A stretch of 64,000 nucleotides of DNA from Mesocentrotus franciscanus (GCA_037976565.1 CP137666.1:3762060-3826059); one strand, 5' to 3'; numbered from the stretch's first letter, positions 47,946-61,942 are shown. Program-made: numbers and translations. The notes: a model not told the origin generated them from the letters alone.

Positions 47946-50900
47946 GGGAGACAAGACAAGGTCTTTATGTGGAGGTTCCTTTTTATAAGTACAGGTTTCA
48001 ATGGGAAAAGATTTACAAGGGGAAAAAAAATTAAAGCCTTTACAGACAGATGGTCTTTCTATACATGTGGTCGCTAACTAAAGCAGGTTTCACTGTACAT
48101 ACAATTTCGTCTTGTCAGAAATTTCAGTCACTTGCATTGTATCAACACAGCATACATGTACCGGTACTTTCATAATAAATAGGTCATGAAACAGTTAACT
48201 ACCAGGGGTGTTATTCTAAGCATGATTTTATCTTATCTTTGATCAAAAAAGAATTGGTATTCTGAGACCACTTTATATCTGAGATTTTATCTGAAGTTAT
48301 TTTAAGTAATTAGGACCCAATTACTTGTATGTTTTTAGACTAAAGCAAACGTGTCATTTTAGGGAAAGATGTGGGAGTATGATATACCCTAAAATATTTT
48401 AAATGAAAGGTGTAAGAGAAATACTTTTTAAAAGAAAGAAAAAAATATGTTTTTAACAAATCAAATTAAGCTTTTCTTCATGACTTTAAAGCCACATGGT
48501 ATGACAGTGTGAAGTATGAACAATTTAAAAACTGTCTGATTTTTTGTTCATCTGTTTTTCAGCTTTCATTCAATAAATCTGAGATAAATTTCTCTTTAAG
48601 TAATCACTAGTAATCAGTATGTGAAACCAAAAGAAAAACAACTATTTATTAAAGAGTGTGGTCATAAAATAACAGGGAGTTACACAATTGATGCTCTCAT
48701 TATTTATATCAAGTATAGAAACTGAAATTTGCCAATCCATAAGGGGTAATTCGACATTTACTTCGGCAGTATTTTGCCAAGTGTAGGGTTTGGGTAAGGT
48801 ATAGTGTCCAGGGCTGATGTTAGAAATTTAGTTTGTGTAGGAAATTACCACAGAGCAACTGTCTCAGGAGCTAGTATCATTGTCATACAACCCCTATACA
48901 GCCATTAATGTTTTTATGCATTATATTTTCAATGAAATGAACTCAAGATTTAGGTAAGTTTAGCCGTACAGCATCATTGAAGTATGAGAACAACAATGTA
49001 CTTGAAAACAATGTTTATATATCCCCAATGGCAGCCTTGGGGTAGGTCAACGTGTCTTTGAATTATAGCATCACATGGCTTTCAGTATTTTGCTTCCATG
49101 GGCTTAGTTATCATCTTTTTCATTCAACCAAACAATAATTCACATCTTCTCAAACAATCAATCATGATACTCACATGAAGATATTCAAATCTCAAACTGT
49201 GTTACATCCCTAATCAAAATATGAACAGAAATAAAATCTTCACACATTGTTACAGTTGGGTAAAAATGTAATTTAATGTATACTTTCTCTAAAAATCATG
49301 ATTTAGCTGTTGTCTCAAATTATAAAAATTTGTACTCACTCCATAGTTTGATTATGGTATACAAAGAGTAAATAATACATCGGTACATAAAATGAAATAT
49401 ATCTTAAACTCAATGTCATATGAAACTGGCTCTCTCCATTCAATGGTTTAAAAGCTTGAGATGTTATGCAATGTTTAGGAACTGAATTATTTTCAGTACA
49501 ACATTGTTCTTTTACTTCTATTCTGAAATAATTTCAAATTGAATTTCCTTTTGAAACACTAAATTATTTGGTTTTACTAAAGTAATTGGCAATATTAGTT
49601 TTTAATTCTCAATTCCTCATAATGCAGCATTCTCACTTTGGCACATGATACACAGTGAATCGCATGCAAAAAGAAATAGGTCACCTTGATCTTAAATTAG
49701 ATTCTACTTTGTGCAAAAATCAGTTAAAAGCAGTGCCTTCTCTGCTCTGTTTCTGAATTTTTAATGATACTTCTTAACAATGTTTGATATCATCATACAT
49801 TTCCTTATGAGATGTAATATTTCCATTACTTTCAATTTTATGACCATTCTCTCATGACATAATACAATCTATATCTGGCATTATCTGCACTTGAGAAATC
49901 TGAGGAAAGCAAACTGGGATTGAATCAATTTTGAGTTGACCTATATTTACAAAGTACACCTAATCTTAGCATTGATCACAAAATAAATGAGATGGTATTT
50001 TTAATCCATTGTGAGATTTGAAGAATTGTATCACCTTGTCTTTAAATACATACAAGCAATACTATCTAGTCTAAATATCTATGTACAAATGGAAGCAAGA
50101 GAGACAAGAACCAACAAAATAAGTATGAAAATCTACACATGAACGAGAGAAAAGAAATCACAATATGCATGCATGATAGCCACTCATTTATGAAAGTAAT
50201 GCATGCTGGAGTCTGAAGGAAGAATGGTAGTACTTAAAATGAGGAAGATATTTTTCAGAATAGACACAAACCAAAGAAGAGAAACTAGTGATATAGCTTT
50301 TATGACAAGCCAATTCTCATAGAGAATGTGATTTAAAATTACATAGGACACACTGCCCGATAGTTCACAATTTGCTGTAACTACTCTTGAAATTGAAAAT
50401 TTGAGTGAAACAAAATAAAACAATGGTTACTTCTTTCCTGTGGAGCTATTAACAATCAATTTAAAAGGGAAAGAGATATATAGCCAATCCATCCACAGAC
50501 ATTACTGATATTCTTTTGTATTTGTTGCTTTTCATACTGAAGGTACTCCCTCTTCATTAAAGTAAGAAATTCTATCTAGACAGCAAGCACCCTGTTAAAC
50601 AATGACTGAATTTGTTCTTTGCATGTTATTAATTCATTAATTCAATAATGCTGTATGAATATTGAATACTATAGGAATATGTATCTAACTCTATATTATA
50701 TATGTACAAAAATAAGTCAGAATACAATGGCTGCATAGGTCCAATGCAAATGCGATGAACTTTATTACTTGTGAATAATTACAATGGCAAGAAATTAGTG
50801 TTTTCACTTGTTTTTTAACAAAAGAGCTTACATTCAAAGAAGGAAGCAGTTCCAAATATTTTGCATATTGAATTAAAAGATTAGATGCTTCTATGAATGA

Positions 50901-51488
50901 CCATCCAGAAGAACCTTTGCTCCAGGTAATATGCTCCATTGTGCATGATAAGTCTTCTTAAAAAAGATTTATGGATTCCAATACCAAAACTGGACTACAA
51001 AACTTTTCCCTGTTCTCAATAACTCCAATATTGATCACTTCTGGTCATAACTCTGACTTACTTTATCTTACAACACATAACCGCACCAGGTTTCTGTTCC
51101 ATTACAGAGTGAGTACAGACACATAGTATGTGAAATGAATACTGTTTTGGTAGTAAAGGCATGCAATGTTCCCGTAAAAGAATATGCCATAATTATGTGC
51201 CAAATTTATTACTTGTTGTAATAAAGCAGTTTCTTATCTTTCCGATCAAGTCAAAGACTGTATAAAAAATGAGTTGCAGGTAAGTTCAGAGTTTAAATGA
51301 TATATGCCATGAAGCAGGAAGAGAGTTGTACTGTTATAACTGCTTTGTTCTAATTGTTAGTTTACAGCTAGTTTATATCTCTTCTCACAATTCTTTGTAT
51401 TTATGATGAAAAAATAAAACAGAAAATTTCCACCATAAAATTAACATTGTGAAGATAGAGTATAAGATGGGCACATGGTAAAGCTACT
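47946..51488. other. Intergenic DNA between LASP and the upstream SH3 gene
   Basis: About 3.5 kb of AT-rich DNA, with neither the first LIM exon nor another gene recognised. The 3' UTR of the upstream minus-strand gene should lie in its right part; a minus-strand AATAAA is at about 51207. Confidence 0.4.
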
Positions 51489-51701
51489 CTATACAGGCTG
51501 TACATAGTTGGACGGGAGCATGCCCTTCTGGCCGGTTCTTTCGATCGTTCCTGTCATCCATCCCTCGTCGATGTGTTGCCAATTGGTGACAAGGTCGCCC
51601 TCTTTGAACGAGACCTCATCTTGGTCCGCAGCCATGTAGTCGTAGATAGCACGGTATTTATGTGGCTGGCCAGAGGAAGGCGGCATTTGTTGCATCTGTG
51701 G
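51489..51701 (-). CDS. Nebulin/LASP-family protein, last exon with complete SH3 (partial gene)
   Basis: 71 codons including the stop TAG at 51489-51491, after acceptor GTAATAG. It reads [20 protein letters not shown], then [16 protein letters not shown], then [13 protein letters not shown] and [23 protein letters not shown] resembles the vertebrate nebulin SH3 more than LASP1's YDYSAADEDEVSF. The whole SH3 is in one exon, unlike the downstream LASP gene, where an intron splits it after YDYA. So this is a separate family member, either a nebulin-like gene or a LASP paralogue. SH3 domains of this family anchor the protein at Z-disc or adhesion sites. Confidence 0.88.
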   Translation of the reverse strand, partial: PQMQQMPPSSGQPHKYRAIYDYMAADQDEVSFKEGDLVTNWQHIDEGWMTGTIERTGQKGMLPSNYVQPV

Positions 51702-52582
51702 CTATTACATCAAATGAACAACAAAAGACAAGATGAGGTACAGTTCCTACAATACTTTATCATCTTCCTGATTCCAATTCAAACCAGTTTTTAATATTCT
51801 TGTTGATTACTCTCCCCCTTCCCCCATAATTAACATACATATTAGGGACTAGTCAGTTACATCACTACAGGTACTTTCTTTTTTTTAGTGAAACGCGCAT
51901 AGGTGCTCTTTCATAGGTCAAATCATGGATCTCTGGATAATCCCGGGAGCTGAAGAGCATATTTCACAAGTCGACACAAAGAGTTAAATATCCTCAAAGT
52001 GAGTGCATCCGGGTACATATTGACAAACCTTGAGATATGGTTTTAAAAATTTACGGTCATCTGGGTACTCTTGTGCAAAGCGTGAGATACACTCCTTTTT
52101 TTTTGGTCAGTGCAAAACCCTTTATACAAATAAAATATTTGATGCTGTCTAAAACCAAGTCAAATCTGTGGGTGATTCATCACGGTTAAGGACTGCTGCC
52201 ATGTATGCATCATCAATAACAATATTAAACAGTAAGGAAGCTTAGTCAAATTTTATGGCACGAAAATATGTGCCCAGGGTGCATTTAGAATGAAACATGT
52301 AGTTAGTCATGTACTTGAATTAAAAGTTCATTGACATATATTTGAATGTCAGTTTAGGTAATATTATGCCTAGTTCAGGGAGTACATGTTTTTACCAGCT
52401 CTATATTAACCTAGTGATATCATTCTATTACTATGTGATAAAATTATGTACTTTTCAACAATTATGCATTTTGCATTCTGGAAACACCTTTTCACATGTG
52501 CCACTATATTTCACTAAGCTACCTTCGTGTAAGCATGGTAAAGACTGGAAAGTGTTTTGAAGTGAAGGATGTGAGTACTTAC
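51702..52582 (-). other. Intron of the upstream nebulin/LASP-family gene
   Basis: Phase-0 intron of 881 bp between AATAAG|GTAAGT and TAATAG|CCACAG. Confidence 0.8.
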
Positions 52583-52644
52583 CTTATTACCAGGATCAAA
52601 CAAGGATCCAACTGACTGCTTGCTGACTGGAGGTCCAGAGTATG
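52583..52644 (-). CDS. Nebulin/LASP-family protein, linker exon (partial gene)
   Basis: 62 bp from acceptor TTTCATTCAG to donor AATAAG|GTAAGT. After completing a split codon it reads YSGPPVSKQSVGSLFDPGNK. It enters in the same phase (two bases) as the LASP linker exon at 39812-39912, supporting shared ancestry of the two genes. Its own upstream exons were not recognised up to 64000, so this gene continues beyond the window or has introns above 11 kb. Confidence 0.75.
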
Positions 52645-54117
52645 CTGAATGAAAGAAAAGACCTCTGGAAATTAGTTATATGTACCTTATAATGTCTACA
52701 TATATTTCAGGATATAGCAAATGCATACAAAAGCAAAAATAGAAATACATGTTAGACATATAATATCAAACATATATTATCAAACATTTATAATTCCACT
52801 GCATTCAATGTACAATTCACAGGATACTGTAAATATATTTAAAAAGTATTAAAGTAAGGAAACAACCTTGAAAATACTACATACATAAAATGTAAAGTAA
52901 AATACCAACGAGGAATATTAAAGACTCACACACAATTTACCATGTACTACTACATAATGACACAATATTTTACAAATGATATCTTTTGATTGTCATCTTT
53001 TCCATCCAAGGTTTACAATAAGTTACATTTTTGCGAATTATAAAAGTTGGAGTACTAATGCATACGCACACATGTAGGCTACTGGACACAAAACAAATAA
53101 TAGTTCTACATATATGTTACACTGTAGACAACTATGAATTTTAGACAAACCACAAGTATTTTGACTGTGCAGTACTTTGTATTTAAATTTGTGGCTCGTT
53201 ATATGAAATCGTGTACATACATACATGTACATGTATGTCTAGTCTTGTGGCATGTGATTTATCATGTTTAATAATCTTAGTCCTTGCAGACATACTAAAG
53301 CATTTCATCTTGCATTCGTCAGAGTAAATCACAATAATGAACAGCAAGCCAAATTCGGACACTATAAACAGAGGCTAAGGGAACAAAGCACCAAAAAATA
53401 CAGGGCTCTGATTGGCTACCCGATATAACACAACATGAGATGAAATACCAGCCGTTTCATTCTGATGAGAGCGAGATGAAAAGCTTATAATAGTATGTCT
53501 AAAGTGACCACTATTCTTAGATTTTGTAGTACCAATTATCTCTTTAGTTATCTTAATCTTTGTTCGTTTGTCAGAGAACTGTGTTGTGAAACCATTCCAC
53601 TATTTTTCAAATATTTATTTGTACATTAGAGCACAATTTTCATCCTATGGAATTTACTTTCAGCTCAAACACCAAAGCAGCAAAATAGTAGCATAGGTCT
53701 CAATCTCATATCAGGATAACATAAGAGTGCCCTCTATTGTTGGTATAAATGTAGAGCTCATATCCTCTGTTCCATTGACTCAAGCATGTATCCTTCCGGG
53801 CTGGAAATTAGCTACTATTTCAGGAGTACCAGCTAGTGCAAATACTGCCATACATGTACACTGTGCCAGTAATGTGCCATAATTTTTTTTGACATCATAT
53901 TTACAGACAGCGGGTACCAACGTCACTTACATGTGCACTGTACACTGTAGTAATGTCCATACATAGATATGCATGTACTATTATATACTGACATACACTT
54001 CTTGTTCAGTGGCAGCATAGGATTTTCAAGAAATGTGAAATCCTTTGACTGTTCTGAGTGCTTAGCTTCTGTCCAAATTCAAAAGTAGTCTATAGATACA
54101 GTAGTACTGTTGATTAC
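52645..54117 (-). other. Intron or upstream DNA, no exon seen
   Basis: AT-rich with many ACATGTA words; no supported exon. Confidence 0.4.
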
Positions 54118-54513
54118 TTAAAGGTATAGACCAGTTTTGGAAATGCCCCCCTCTCAAAAAATGAAATGGAAGCTTTCATTACCAATCATGTGAAAGAATA
54201 TGTTTTAACTCATACGTGACGATACAAATTTTGCCGGGAAACCGCCTACTAATTGATATATTTGGTAAATTATTATATCTACTGGGACCAAATAGATATC
54301 GCGCACGTGGTCACGTAGTCCCATATACATCTTTCTGTGTACAGTGCTTGTAACTTTACCAAGACTGGGCCAAATTTCTTATCCTTTTGATGATTCCAGA
54401 ACGTTGCAGTACACATCAATACTTATATGCTAGATGATCAACCTTTTCTGATCGATTCCACAACGTTTCTTTCACAATGCAATCGCATGACCAGAACTGG
54501 TCTTTATCTTTAA
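54118..54513. mobile_element. TTAA-bounded MITE
   Basis: Starts TTAAAGGTATAGACCAGTT and ends AACTGGTCTTTATCTTTAA; inverted ends of about 24 bp with a few mismatches. It is 396 bp and non-coding. TTAA stands at both borders, as in the other elements of this group. Confidence 0.85.
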
Positions 54514-56938
54514 AGCTTATATTATCCAGTTGAAATGAAAGTTGCATTATGAATAATATTGTTTGAAACAAATGAAAGTCTGAATTTATGAGAGCTGTTT
54601 GTAAAGTTGGTAACAATGTTCGGGATAAAAAAAGCTGAGGTTTTATCACCCATAATCATTCCCCCAATCCTTATTTTGAGTTTTGGAAGGAGGCTGTGTA
54701 TGAAACATTCCAATTCAATCCTACAAACCATATTCTGTAAGCTACATTTATGCTAAAAAGATTAGGATAGGTAAAAAGAGTACAAAACAAGAAACAGTAT
54801 GGAATAAAAACCCCAAAAGGATGTGAATTGTTATCAGTGTATAAACATACAAGGGCAAAAGGTCCTACATATCTACCTTTTCTTGAATGTTCTCAAAGCC
54901 AAAAACATAAACAGGAATCTTCTAAGGAAATGTCACACCCCAAAAGTGTCATCAAACTCTTGTAAGAAGCTGTGTTATCACTTGGTTACAAAACAACTTG
55001 CACAATGTAGTACATATTATGGGCTTCATCCAAGCCACAGAGTGGAGTCAGGACTTTGATAATACATGAAGGCACTGATGACTAACTCAGTAGACAGACA
55101 GAAAGGAAATGCTTCTAGTTAGCGGCTTAGTCTTAACATAGTGAAACGCCAGTCTCAACAGTACAGTCTACTTGATTGCATGACTGCCTTGAGCTTGACT
55201 TGACATATACAATTGCTATGAACATTATCTGAACATTACATTGGTGCTACATGTACATTCAATATGAGCATGAACACCAATTTAAAATGCAAACTGTAAA
55301 ACTACTATTCCCATTATAACATGAAATAAGAGGAAAAGGCTTACATGCATCGTTAAAATGTGCAATGTACATGTAGCAAAAGACCAAAGTAACTGAATTA
55401 TATCATTGGTTTATTAGCCTGGCCCGAGTCTGCACCACACCACGCAGGCACTGCCACCGGAGGAGGATTAAATGTCACCCATTTGAACCCTAGGAGTGCA
55501 CCCCCTCATGAATATGCATCACCACTTTCCATACACTGGCAGTGTGAGTGCGTTCCTGTTCTGAAAGCATCAGGAATGACCACTCAATCATTGTCAAGTG
55601 TATCAGTATTTCACCTATAAACAAACACCTGGTTACTGGGAAAGCTGTGTTATTTGGATCTACAGAAGAGCATCATACAAACCAAAACATAGAAATAAGC
55701 ATATGAAATTTCATAGTATGGATAGAGAGTGAAGCACTACATGTACACTCCTCCTGATTTCTGCCAACAGTGTAATCATCATGTACTGTACTCACTCTTC
55801 TTTCCAAATGTGCTTGTAGTAAAACAAACTATATTGACAATGAAGGATGAATCCTCTTTTTCAAAGTAAAGCACATTTGGTCATAAAACATGGCGATATA
55901 TAGTCATCAATTTACTTCATGAACGATTCATCAAAAGGGCTCGCTGGAATCTGTATAACCATGCATGGACCTACAGTTATTTGTATAATTATGCTCTTTT
56001 TCTATTATCATTTGCTGCATGCACAGAGGAGAGTGCATGATCCGAGATCTACAAACAAAGTATCATTTTGTGCCACGACCAAGAATGGATGATTTAACTC
56101 AAATTCACTTCTCATAACTTGGGGGGAGACAGAAAGAAAGAAAGGAAAAAAGCATTCAAAAAGAAGAAGGAAATGCTAAGCCAGGATATCCCCAGATCAA
56201 TTACTGATCCTGTGTGTTAACCTAGAGATTTAACAGCTTTTACAAATTTCCTTCCCATTTCAAAATATCCCCTAAAACATGTCCACAGAAAGCTACATTT
56301 CACCGACAAGTTTCACTACTACAATTACGTGTACCTTCTTCTGGTCTATTTTGAGAAAACTGTTCATAGGAGATTACTGTTCTAAAATGAAATGAAGAGG
56401 ATTGTAAGATAAATCAGTTCCAACTTTGATTAACTTCTGCGCACACTAATTTCAGATTTTATATAAAATATAGCGATATGATAATATGTGAATGATCTCT
56501 GTGCACACTTTGTTCATTAAGTTGGAATGATTAATTGATATTCAATATTTCTACAACATTGCACTTCCATGCCTTTCCCCTCAAAGTTACAGCATTCAAA
56601 TCGAAACTAATGAACTGCAGGATTTCAGGCATAATCTCTGCAAAAAAATTATGAATTTATGCCCTAAAGAAACCAAAAGCAAAACTAATGACCAATCAGT
56701 CAGGAGAAAACAATGCAAAGCAGAACATCATAGACTAATTAAGTGCCATTGATTGGTTTCTACTCTGCTTTTAATGTACTAAAGTTGATATGTAATTAGA
56801 TTTAACAAAGTATGAAGATTAACTGCTTGAGTGTGAAGTCGTTTTGCATACTCCTACAGATGCATTTTACAATAGAGTTTATAGTACATTACTCATATAA
56901 TCTGAAATGTGTTATAAGGACTTCTCCTTTCCTAATAT
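54514..56938. other. Non-coding stretch, no gene seen
   Basis: A GC-richer patch at about 55420-55560 has no clear frame. No exon recognised. Confidence 0.4.
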
Positions 56939-57090
56939 CAGGGGCCCGTATTACAAAGAGTTGATATCAATCGCAACTTATTTGCGATTGATATCAATCG
57001 TAACTATGTACATAAAAGATGGGAGACTGCAAACTTGCGATTGATTGGAGGACTTACGATTGATTTGGATCAATCATAACTCTTTGTAAA
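56939..57090. mobile_element. Short palindromic MITE
   Basis: GGGGCCCGTATTACAAAGAG at the left, then GTTGATATCAATCGCAA; the right side, about 57063-57088, is the inverse (GATCAATCATAACTCTTTGT). Several TTGCGATTGAT units lie between. This type of GGGCCCGT-TTACAAAGAGTT palindrome is a common deuterostome MITE pattern. Confidence 0.72.
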
Positions 57091-58561
57091 TAAAAGGGAA
57101 AATCTGAAGAAAATTTGAAAGAAATTTTGTTCATTTGATTTGACAGTTCAAAGTATTCATGCTCATTCTTCAGAAGAAAAAAATTGTCTTGGTCTTTAAA
57201 GAAGACTGCAATAAAGGAAGTTAAATGCATGTAAAATGACTTGGTCAAGTTTGGTCCTGGTGATTATCTGGAGGGATGACACCCCACTACCACAAATCAC
57301 TTCTTGTTAAGCCCGGAATCGGAGGGAGGGATTTAGTGGACGATGACAGTGACATGCAGTGATGATTTAATTCATGATATGTTAGGCATCCGTCCAGCAA
57401 TGGCAGATGCATTGTGTTTTATCACTGTATGGTAATGCATGCACGCACACTGTGCATGAGAGTGTGTATGTGTTGACACAGTGTGTTGCTTTTTTTTTTT
57501 CCTCTTTCACTTGCCTGGGAAGATTACTTCAACTGGGGGGTGTTGCTATGGAAACCAAGATATCCACTATGATTACGTTCATAGTATGCTTTTCATCTGT
57601 ATAAAAAACTCATTATTAATATGAAGGTATGTCCTGCCTGATGCCCCGAATTGTTGATGCGAAAATAAATTCTGCCTGGAAGTTTGATGTCCATATAAAT
57701 ATCTATGAAAAGCCCTCTTCGGTGTGCTAAAATGCCAACGATTAGTCTGTGCCATAAACGTACATGTATAGAAGCTTAGAGCAGCTTACATACATTACCG
57801 GTAGCTCCGGTAACCTCCAAATAAAATGTTTCTGAAAAAAGAAAATACACACACACACAACAAACCCTCTTTTTTGCGCAAAGTCCAAAGAGAATCCACA
57901 GGAAAAATAACTTCATTAACAAAACTTCCTAAAGAATGTTGGATGACAAATCCAATCTAAAGGAAATTAACCTAAAGGAAATTACACTAAATTACAGTAA
58001 AACTTCTATTGCTCAAAGTAACTAACATTTTCTAGAACATCCTGTTCCTGTATATGAACTTTATACATACCATTCGCTTTGTACTGCACAGTGATTTATA
58101 TTCTAATGAGTTCTAAACATTAGTCCTAAAATTAGAAAAATATAAGTGATAGAACTTACACATTGATTCAAGTACTATGGTGCAACTCTCAATTTCTCAT
58201 ACATTAACATTGGCATAGATCTGAACAGCAGCACAATAAATCAATAGCTAATCCACCTCTTCTCATAAACTGCAACATAATTCACCATTGTATGTGTCTT
58301 TAATCAGATAATATAATGTGAATTTCAAAATACAGTAGGATTATAATCACAAATTGTGAAATAAATAAAAAAAGCAATGAAGACTATGCCTCAACAGTAA
58401 ATGATTAAGTTAATTACTAATAATAACTCTTGTATTAATCTTGACTGTACAGGTCTGGGTAATGTTGCTATGTTCACAGATTACATGCCAGAGTCTTTGT
58501 CATTGGGCTACATCATCTCCTACATAAAACAGTGTACGTGTGACTTGCTTGTACCATGGAG
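57091..58561. other. Non-coding stretch, no gene seen
   Basis: No exon recognised; a short CA run lies at about 57847-57860. Confidence 0.4.
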
Positions 58562-58750
58562 CTAGCTCCATACACTGCATTGAGAAGAGGATGCACAGGC
58601 AGGGATAGGGGAGGTATATCCCTTGTAATCAAGCCAGTCTCTCCAAGTTTCATTCCACAAATTCCCGACATTGCCCAGGCGAGGGATGAGAGCGTTTAGG
58701 GACACAATGTAGCCACTTTGTGGGTGGATGCAGCATTCATTCCATACGCA
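58562..58750 (-). other. Exon-like open stretch of unknown identity
   Basis: Minus strand: after an acceptor-like TATATTTTATCAG, 62 codons run to a stop TAG at 58562-58564, reading CVWNECCIHPQSGYIVSLNA and further on a WNETWRDWLDYKGYTSP segment. Base composition is clearly richer in GC than the flanks, as for known exons here. No family was recognised. It lies upstream of the nebulin-like exons and could be an alternative terminal exon, an independent gene fragment, or chance. Confidence 0.3.
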
Positions 58751-61546
58751 CTGATAAAATATAATATCCCCATGAGTGATCTTCAATGATAATGTTTGGG
58801 AATTTGGGGGATTGAGAATGCTGGAATACTGTATTTTTATCTGATGCTTTTTATTCGAGCAAAGTCCAAAGTCCAAAGTCCAAATATAACTTTATCTCCG
58901 GGTATTCTGAATTCATTGGCAAATTTATTTGCAAATTATAAACACTGCAGCAAAAAGAATGATATAAAGAAACTTTTGGCAAAATATATTTTCAAATCCA
59001 TCGTTTATAAATATAAAGATCTGAAATCTTCCTTTCTTGTTGTCTGCTTCTTGATAATGCAAAATGTTCTTGCAATGATGAAATAAGATGGATGTCTCTG
59101 ATTGTCTATAGATGGCATTTAAAAAGCCTAAACTAGTACATGTAGGTCATCCACTGCCTGCAGTAGGTAAGGTAAGGTAAGGAAGAGAATTAACACTGAT
59201 CTTTCCATTTATCTTCATTATAGTGGCATGTTGGATGAAGTTTGATGCTCCTATCCCTCACTAACTGGCGTATATTCTCAGCAGTAAGCCGTTTGCTACC
59301 GATGACAGATCACACAGCCTAATGTACATTCATGAGTGAGCCATGCCAGGCATTATGAATTAGATCTGCATACATGCAGGCTGGTACTACTAGTACTAGT
59401 GGTAGAGACCAAAGATATTTTAGACAGGTGAAACCATCAGAGTCAATGCCATGCCTACATGATGGATAGGTCAATGTTCCTTACAAATGCACATGTATAA
59501 CAGACATCCTAGATCTGGTCTATAGTCACTGCCTACAGGGGGCCTGTCAATGAAAACCCATGGCATCACTAGACCTTTTAAAAACATAAAAGGGGAGAAA
59601 GGAATTCTGATCAAATTTATTTACAAGGTAGTCAAAAACAGGAAAAAACAAAATATTAAAATACTAAACAAAGTAAAACAAACAAAACAAAAAGAAGCAT
59701 CAGCTTGGGGAAATTTAAAAACTTACTCACAGATACTTTGAATGGAAGCTGTCATAACCCCCTAACCCATGCTTTGGAAAAAGAGAAAAAAAGTAAAAAG
59801 GACTCCCTCTCAGAAAATCTTGTTTTTTTTCCCAATGACAACCTTTTCATACTAGTACCATTTACAATAAAGGCACAAACCTGTAGACTAAACTACTTTT
59901 TTTCTTCTAAACATTTTACAAATCAAGTTAACACAAATCACAAATTCAAAAATACATTCAGCAAGATATCATGTACAAGAGAAAGTGTACAATAGTTATG
60001 TGCATATTTTATGACCTTTTTTGACCTTGATGTTTTTTCAATCAGTTTTTATCACAAATCTTAACACCACCCATACATGTGTACATTATTGATGTACATG
60101 TACATTAGGACAATTCATCAATCAGAACATTTAAATACAATGGCAGTAAATCATCATCAATAAAAGCAGTACAGATCAGCTTCAAATAATTGTTGTCTTC
60201 TCACATACCACTGCTTACCACATCACATCATATACTTAATGACAATAATATCATTAGCATGCATACACAAACTCAATTGATTTCCCTGTATTTAACTAGA
60301 CACTGCAATCGTCTAATAGATTGTTCATGCTGGGTCATTACTGTACTGAGTCAATAGGAGATTTAAAAAAAAACTAGATACATGATGGCTATGCATAACA
60401 AAGACACAATGGCATACCACTGAAACATTAAATACATACATGTATGGTACGTAGGTTGATAAGGTGGTGTCAGATAAAATTTTGTAATTACCCTGAACAT
60501 CTATCAATTAGAAAAGCTCTTATGCATGTACATGTACATGTAGGCCTACATGTGTACATACGATTTCTACATTACTTTTTGACTTACTAATTCTTTTCTC
60601 AGAATTAAAGATATCAATTTTCTGTAATCACATCGGGAGCTGCATGGCCGGTCTCAGATGCAGTACCAACAGTTGAGCATGAGTAAAAAGAAATGTTTAT
60701 TTCCTCCACAATTTTAGTAACCAAAGCTTGTTTATCAAACTTAAGTAGCGAAATAAGATCCACCTAAGAGTCACGTGTGGTACATGTAGATATCTGTCTG
60801 CTCTATATAGGTTTCTTTTTCCAATGTAACATTCATGTTGCTGCTTCATTTGTCTTCACATCTATACAAGAACAATAATACCACCACCATTACGGGTATA
60901 GGGATGAAAGCATGGAGAAGTATCACGATCTCAGTCTAAACATAAATTGGGATCACCTCAAGAGTGTTAAATCAAGCATAATCAAGCATTACAGGAGCTT
61001 GCAATTAAAGCCACATATCATAAACTAAATAATAAATCACAGAGCACAACTTGAATATCAATCCAAATTCTAGGGGCTACATGATTATGGTAGGTAAAAG
61101 AGATCAAAAAATGCAAACAATTCCATATATTTGTGTGAGCTAGCTGCTGGGGTGATGGTTAGAAACCTGCAAGCAACATTGACAAGGACAGGGTCATTCT
61201 AATTACTACATTTCTATTCTACTTCATCTGTATCATCTTACTCCATTCCAATCTAGTCTGATACGACCTCTGCGTTAATCCTTGGGGGTAAAGAGAAAAG
61301 TCAGAGCAGGCAAAAATTGTAATGTCAAAGTTAAAATGTCTGGAGCTGTTTACACAACAAGGCATACTGTTACATGCCATTTCTCAATGCATACAATACT
61401 GAGCATCTCAGAATTCTAGCAAAAAGAAATAGAAATGAATAGCATGCATCGTGAACATATCAATGTGTATGCAAGGAATCAAGAAAGGACTTTGCTATGC
61501 GTTAAATATATCTCTGAATGATACAATAGAAACCATAAAGGCAATA
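58751..61546. other. Non-coding stretch, no gene seen
   Basis: Minor repeats only: AGTCCAAA three times at about 58862-58884 and GGTAAGGTAAGG at about 59166. Confidence 0.4.
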
Positions 61547-61942
61547 GGCCTGTCTTCACTAGCTCGAGATTTCCAAATATCCCGCTATTTGAACTATCCC
61601 AATCGCAAACTACCCAGCTAATTTGCGTCTTCATCAGCCCGAAGTTGCAATTAGCGGGATATTTGGTCGGGATTGTCATTCCAAGATATCTTGGGATAGT
61701 TTGCAAACTATCCCGCTATTTGGCAAAATATCCCGCTATTTGTCCGGTGCGTCTTCACCAGACCGAAGACTCGCACTATGCGCGAACGCTGAGCAAAATA
61801 TCTCGAGCTAATTTCTCAAGGTCGAGTTCCAAGTTTCGAGGTCGATTCTCGAGCTGATGAAGACGCGATTTGTAACTTCAGGATTATTCCCAAATCAGAA
61901 ATAGCGGGCTATTTGGCTATCTCGAGATGATGAATACGCGCC
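61547..61942. mobile_element. MITE with internal TATCCCGCTATTTG repeats, TA target site
   Basis: Left end GGCCTGTCTTCACTAGCTCGAGAT; the right end inverted begins GGCGCGTATTCATCATCTCGAGAT. TA stands on both flanks. Inside, CGTCTTCA(T/C)CAG and AAATATCCCGCTATTTG recur several times and in both orientations. 396 bp, non-coding. Confidence 0.8.

Noticed and set aside
50691..50939. Minus-strand frame MEHITWSKGSSGWSFIEASN ending near a GTAAGC
   Set aside because: It looked like an exon with a donor but has no recognisable family, AT-rich codons and no acceptor.
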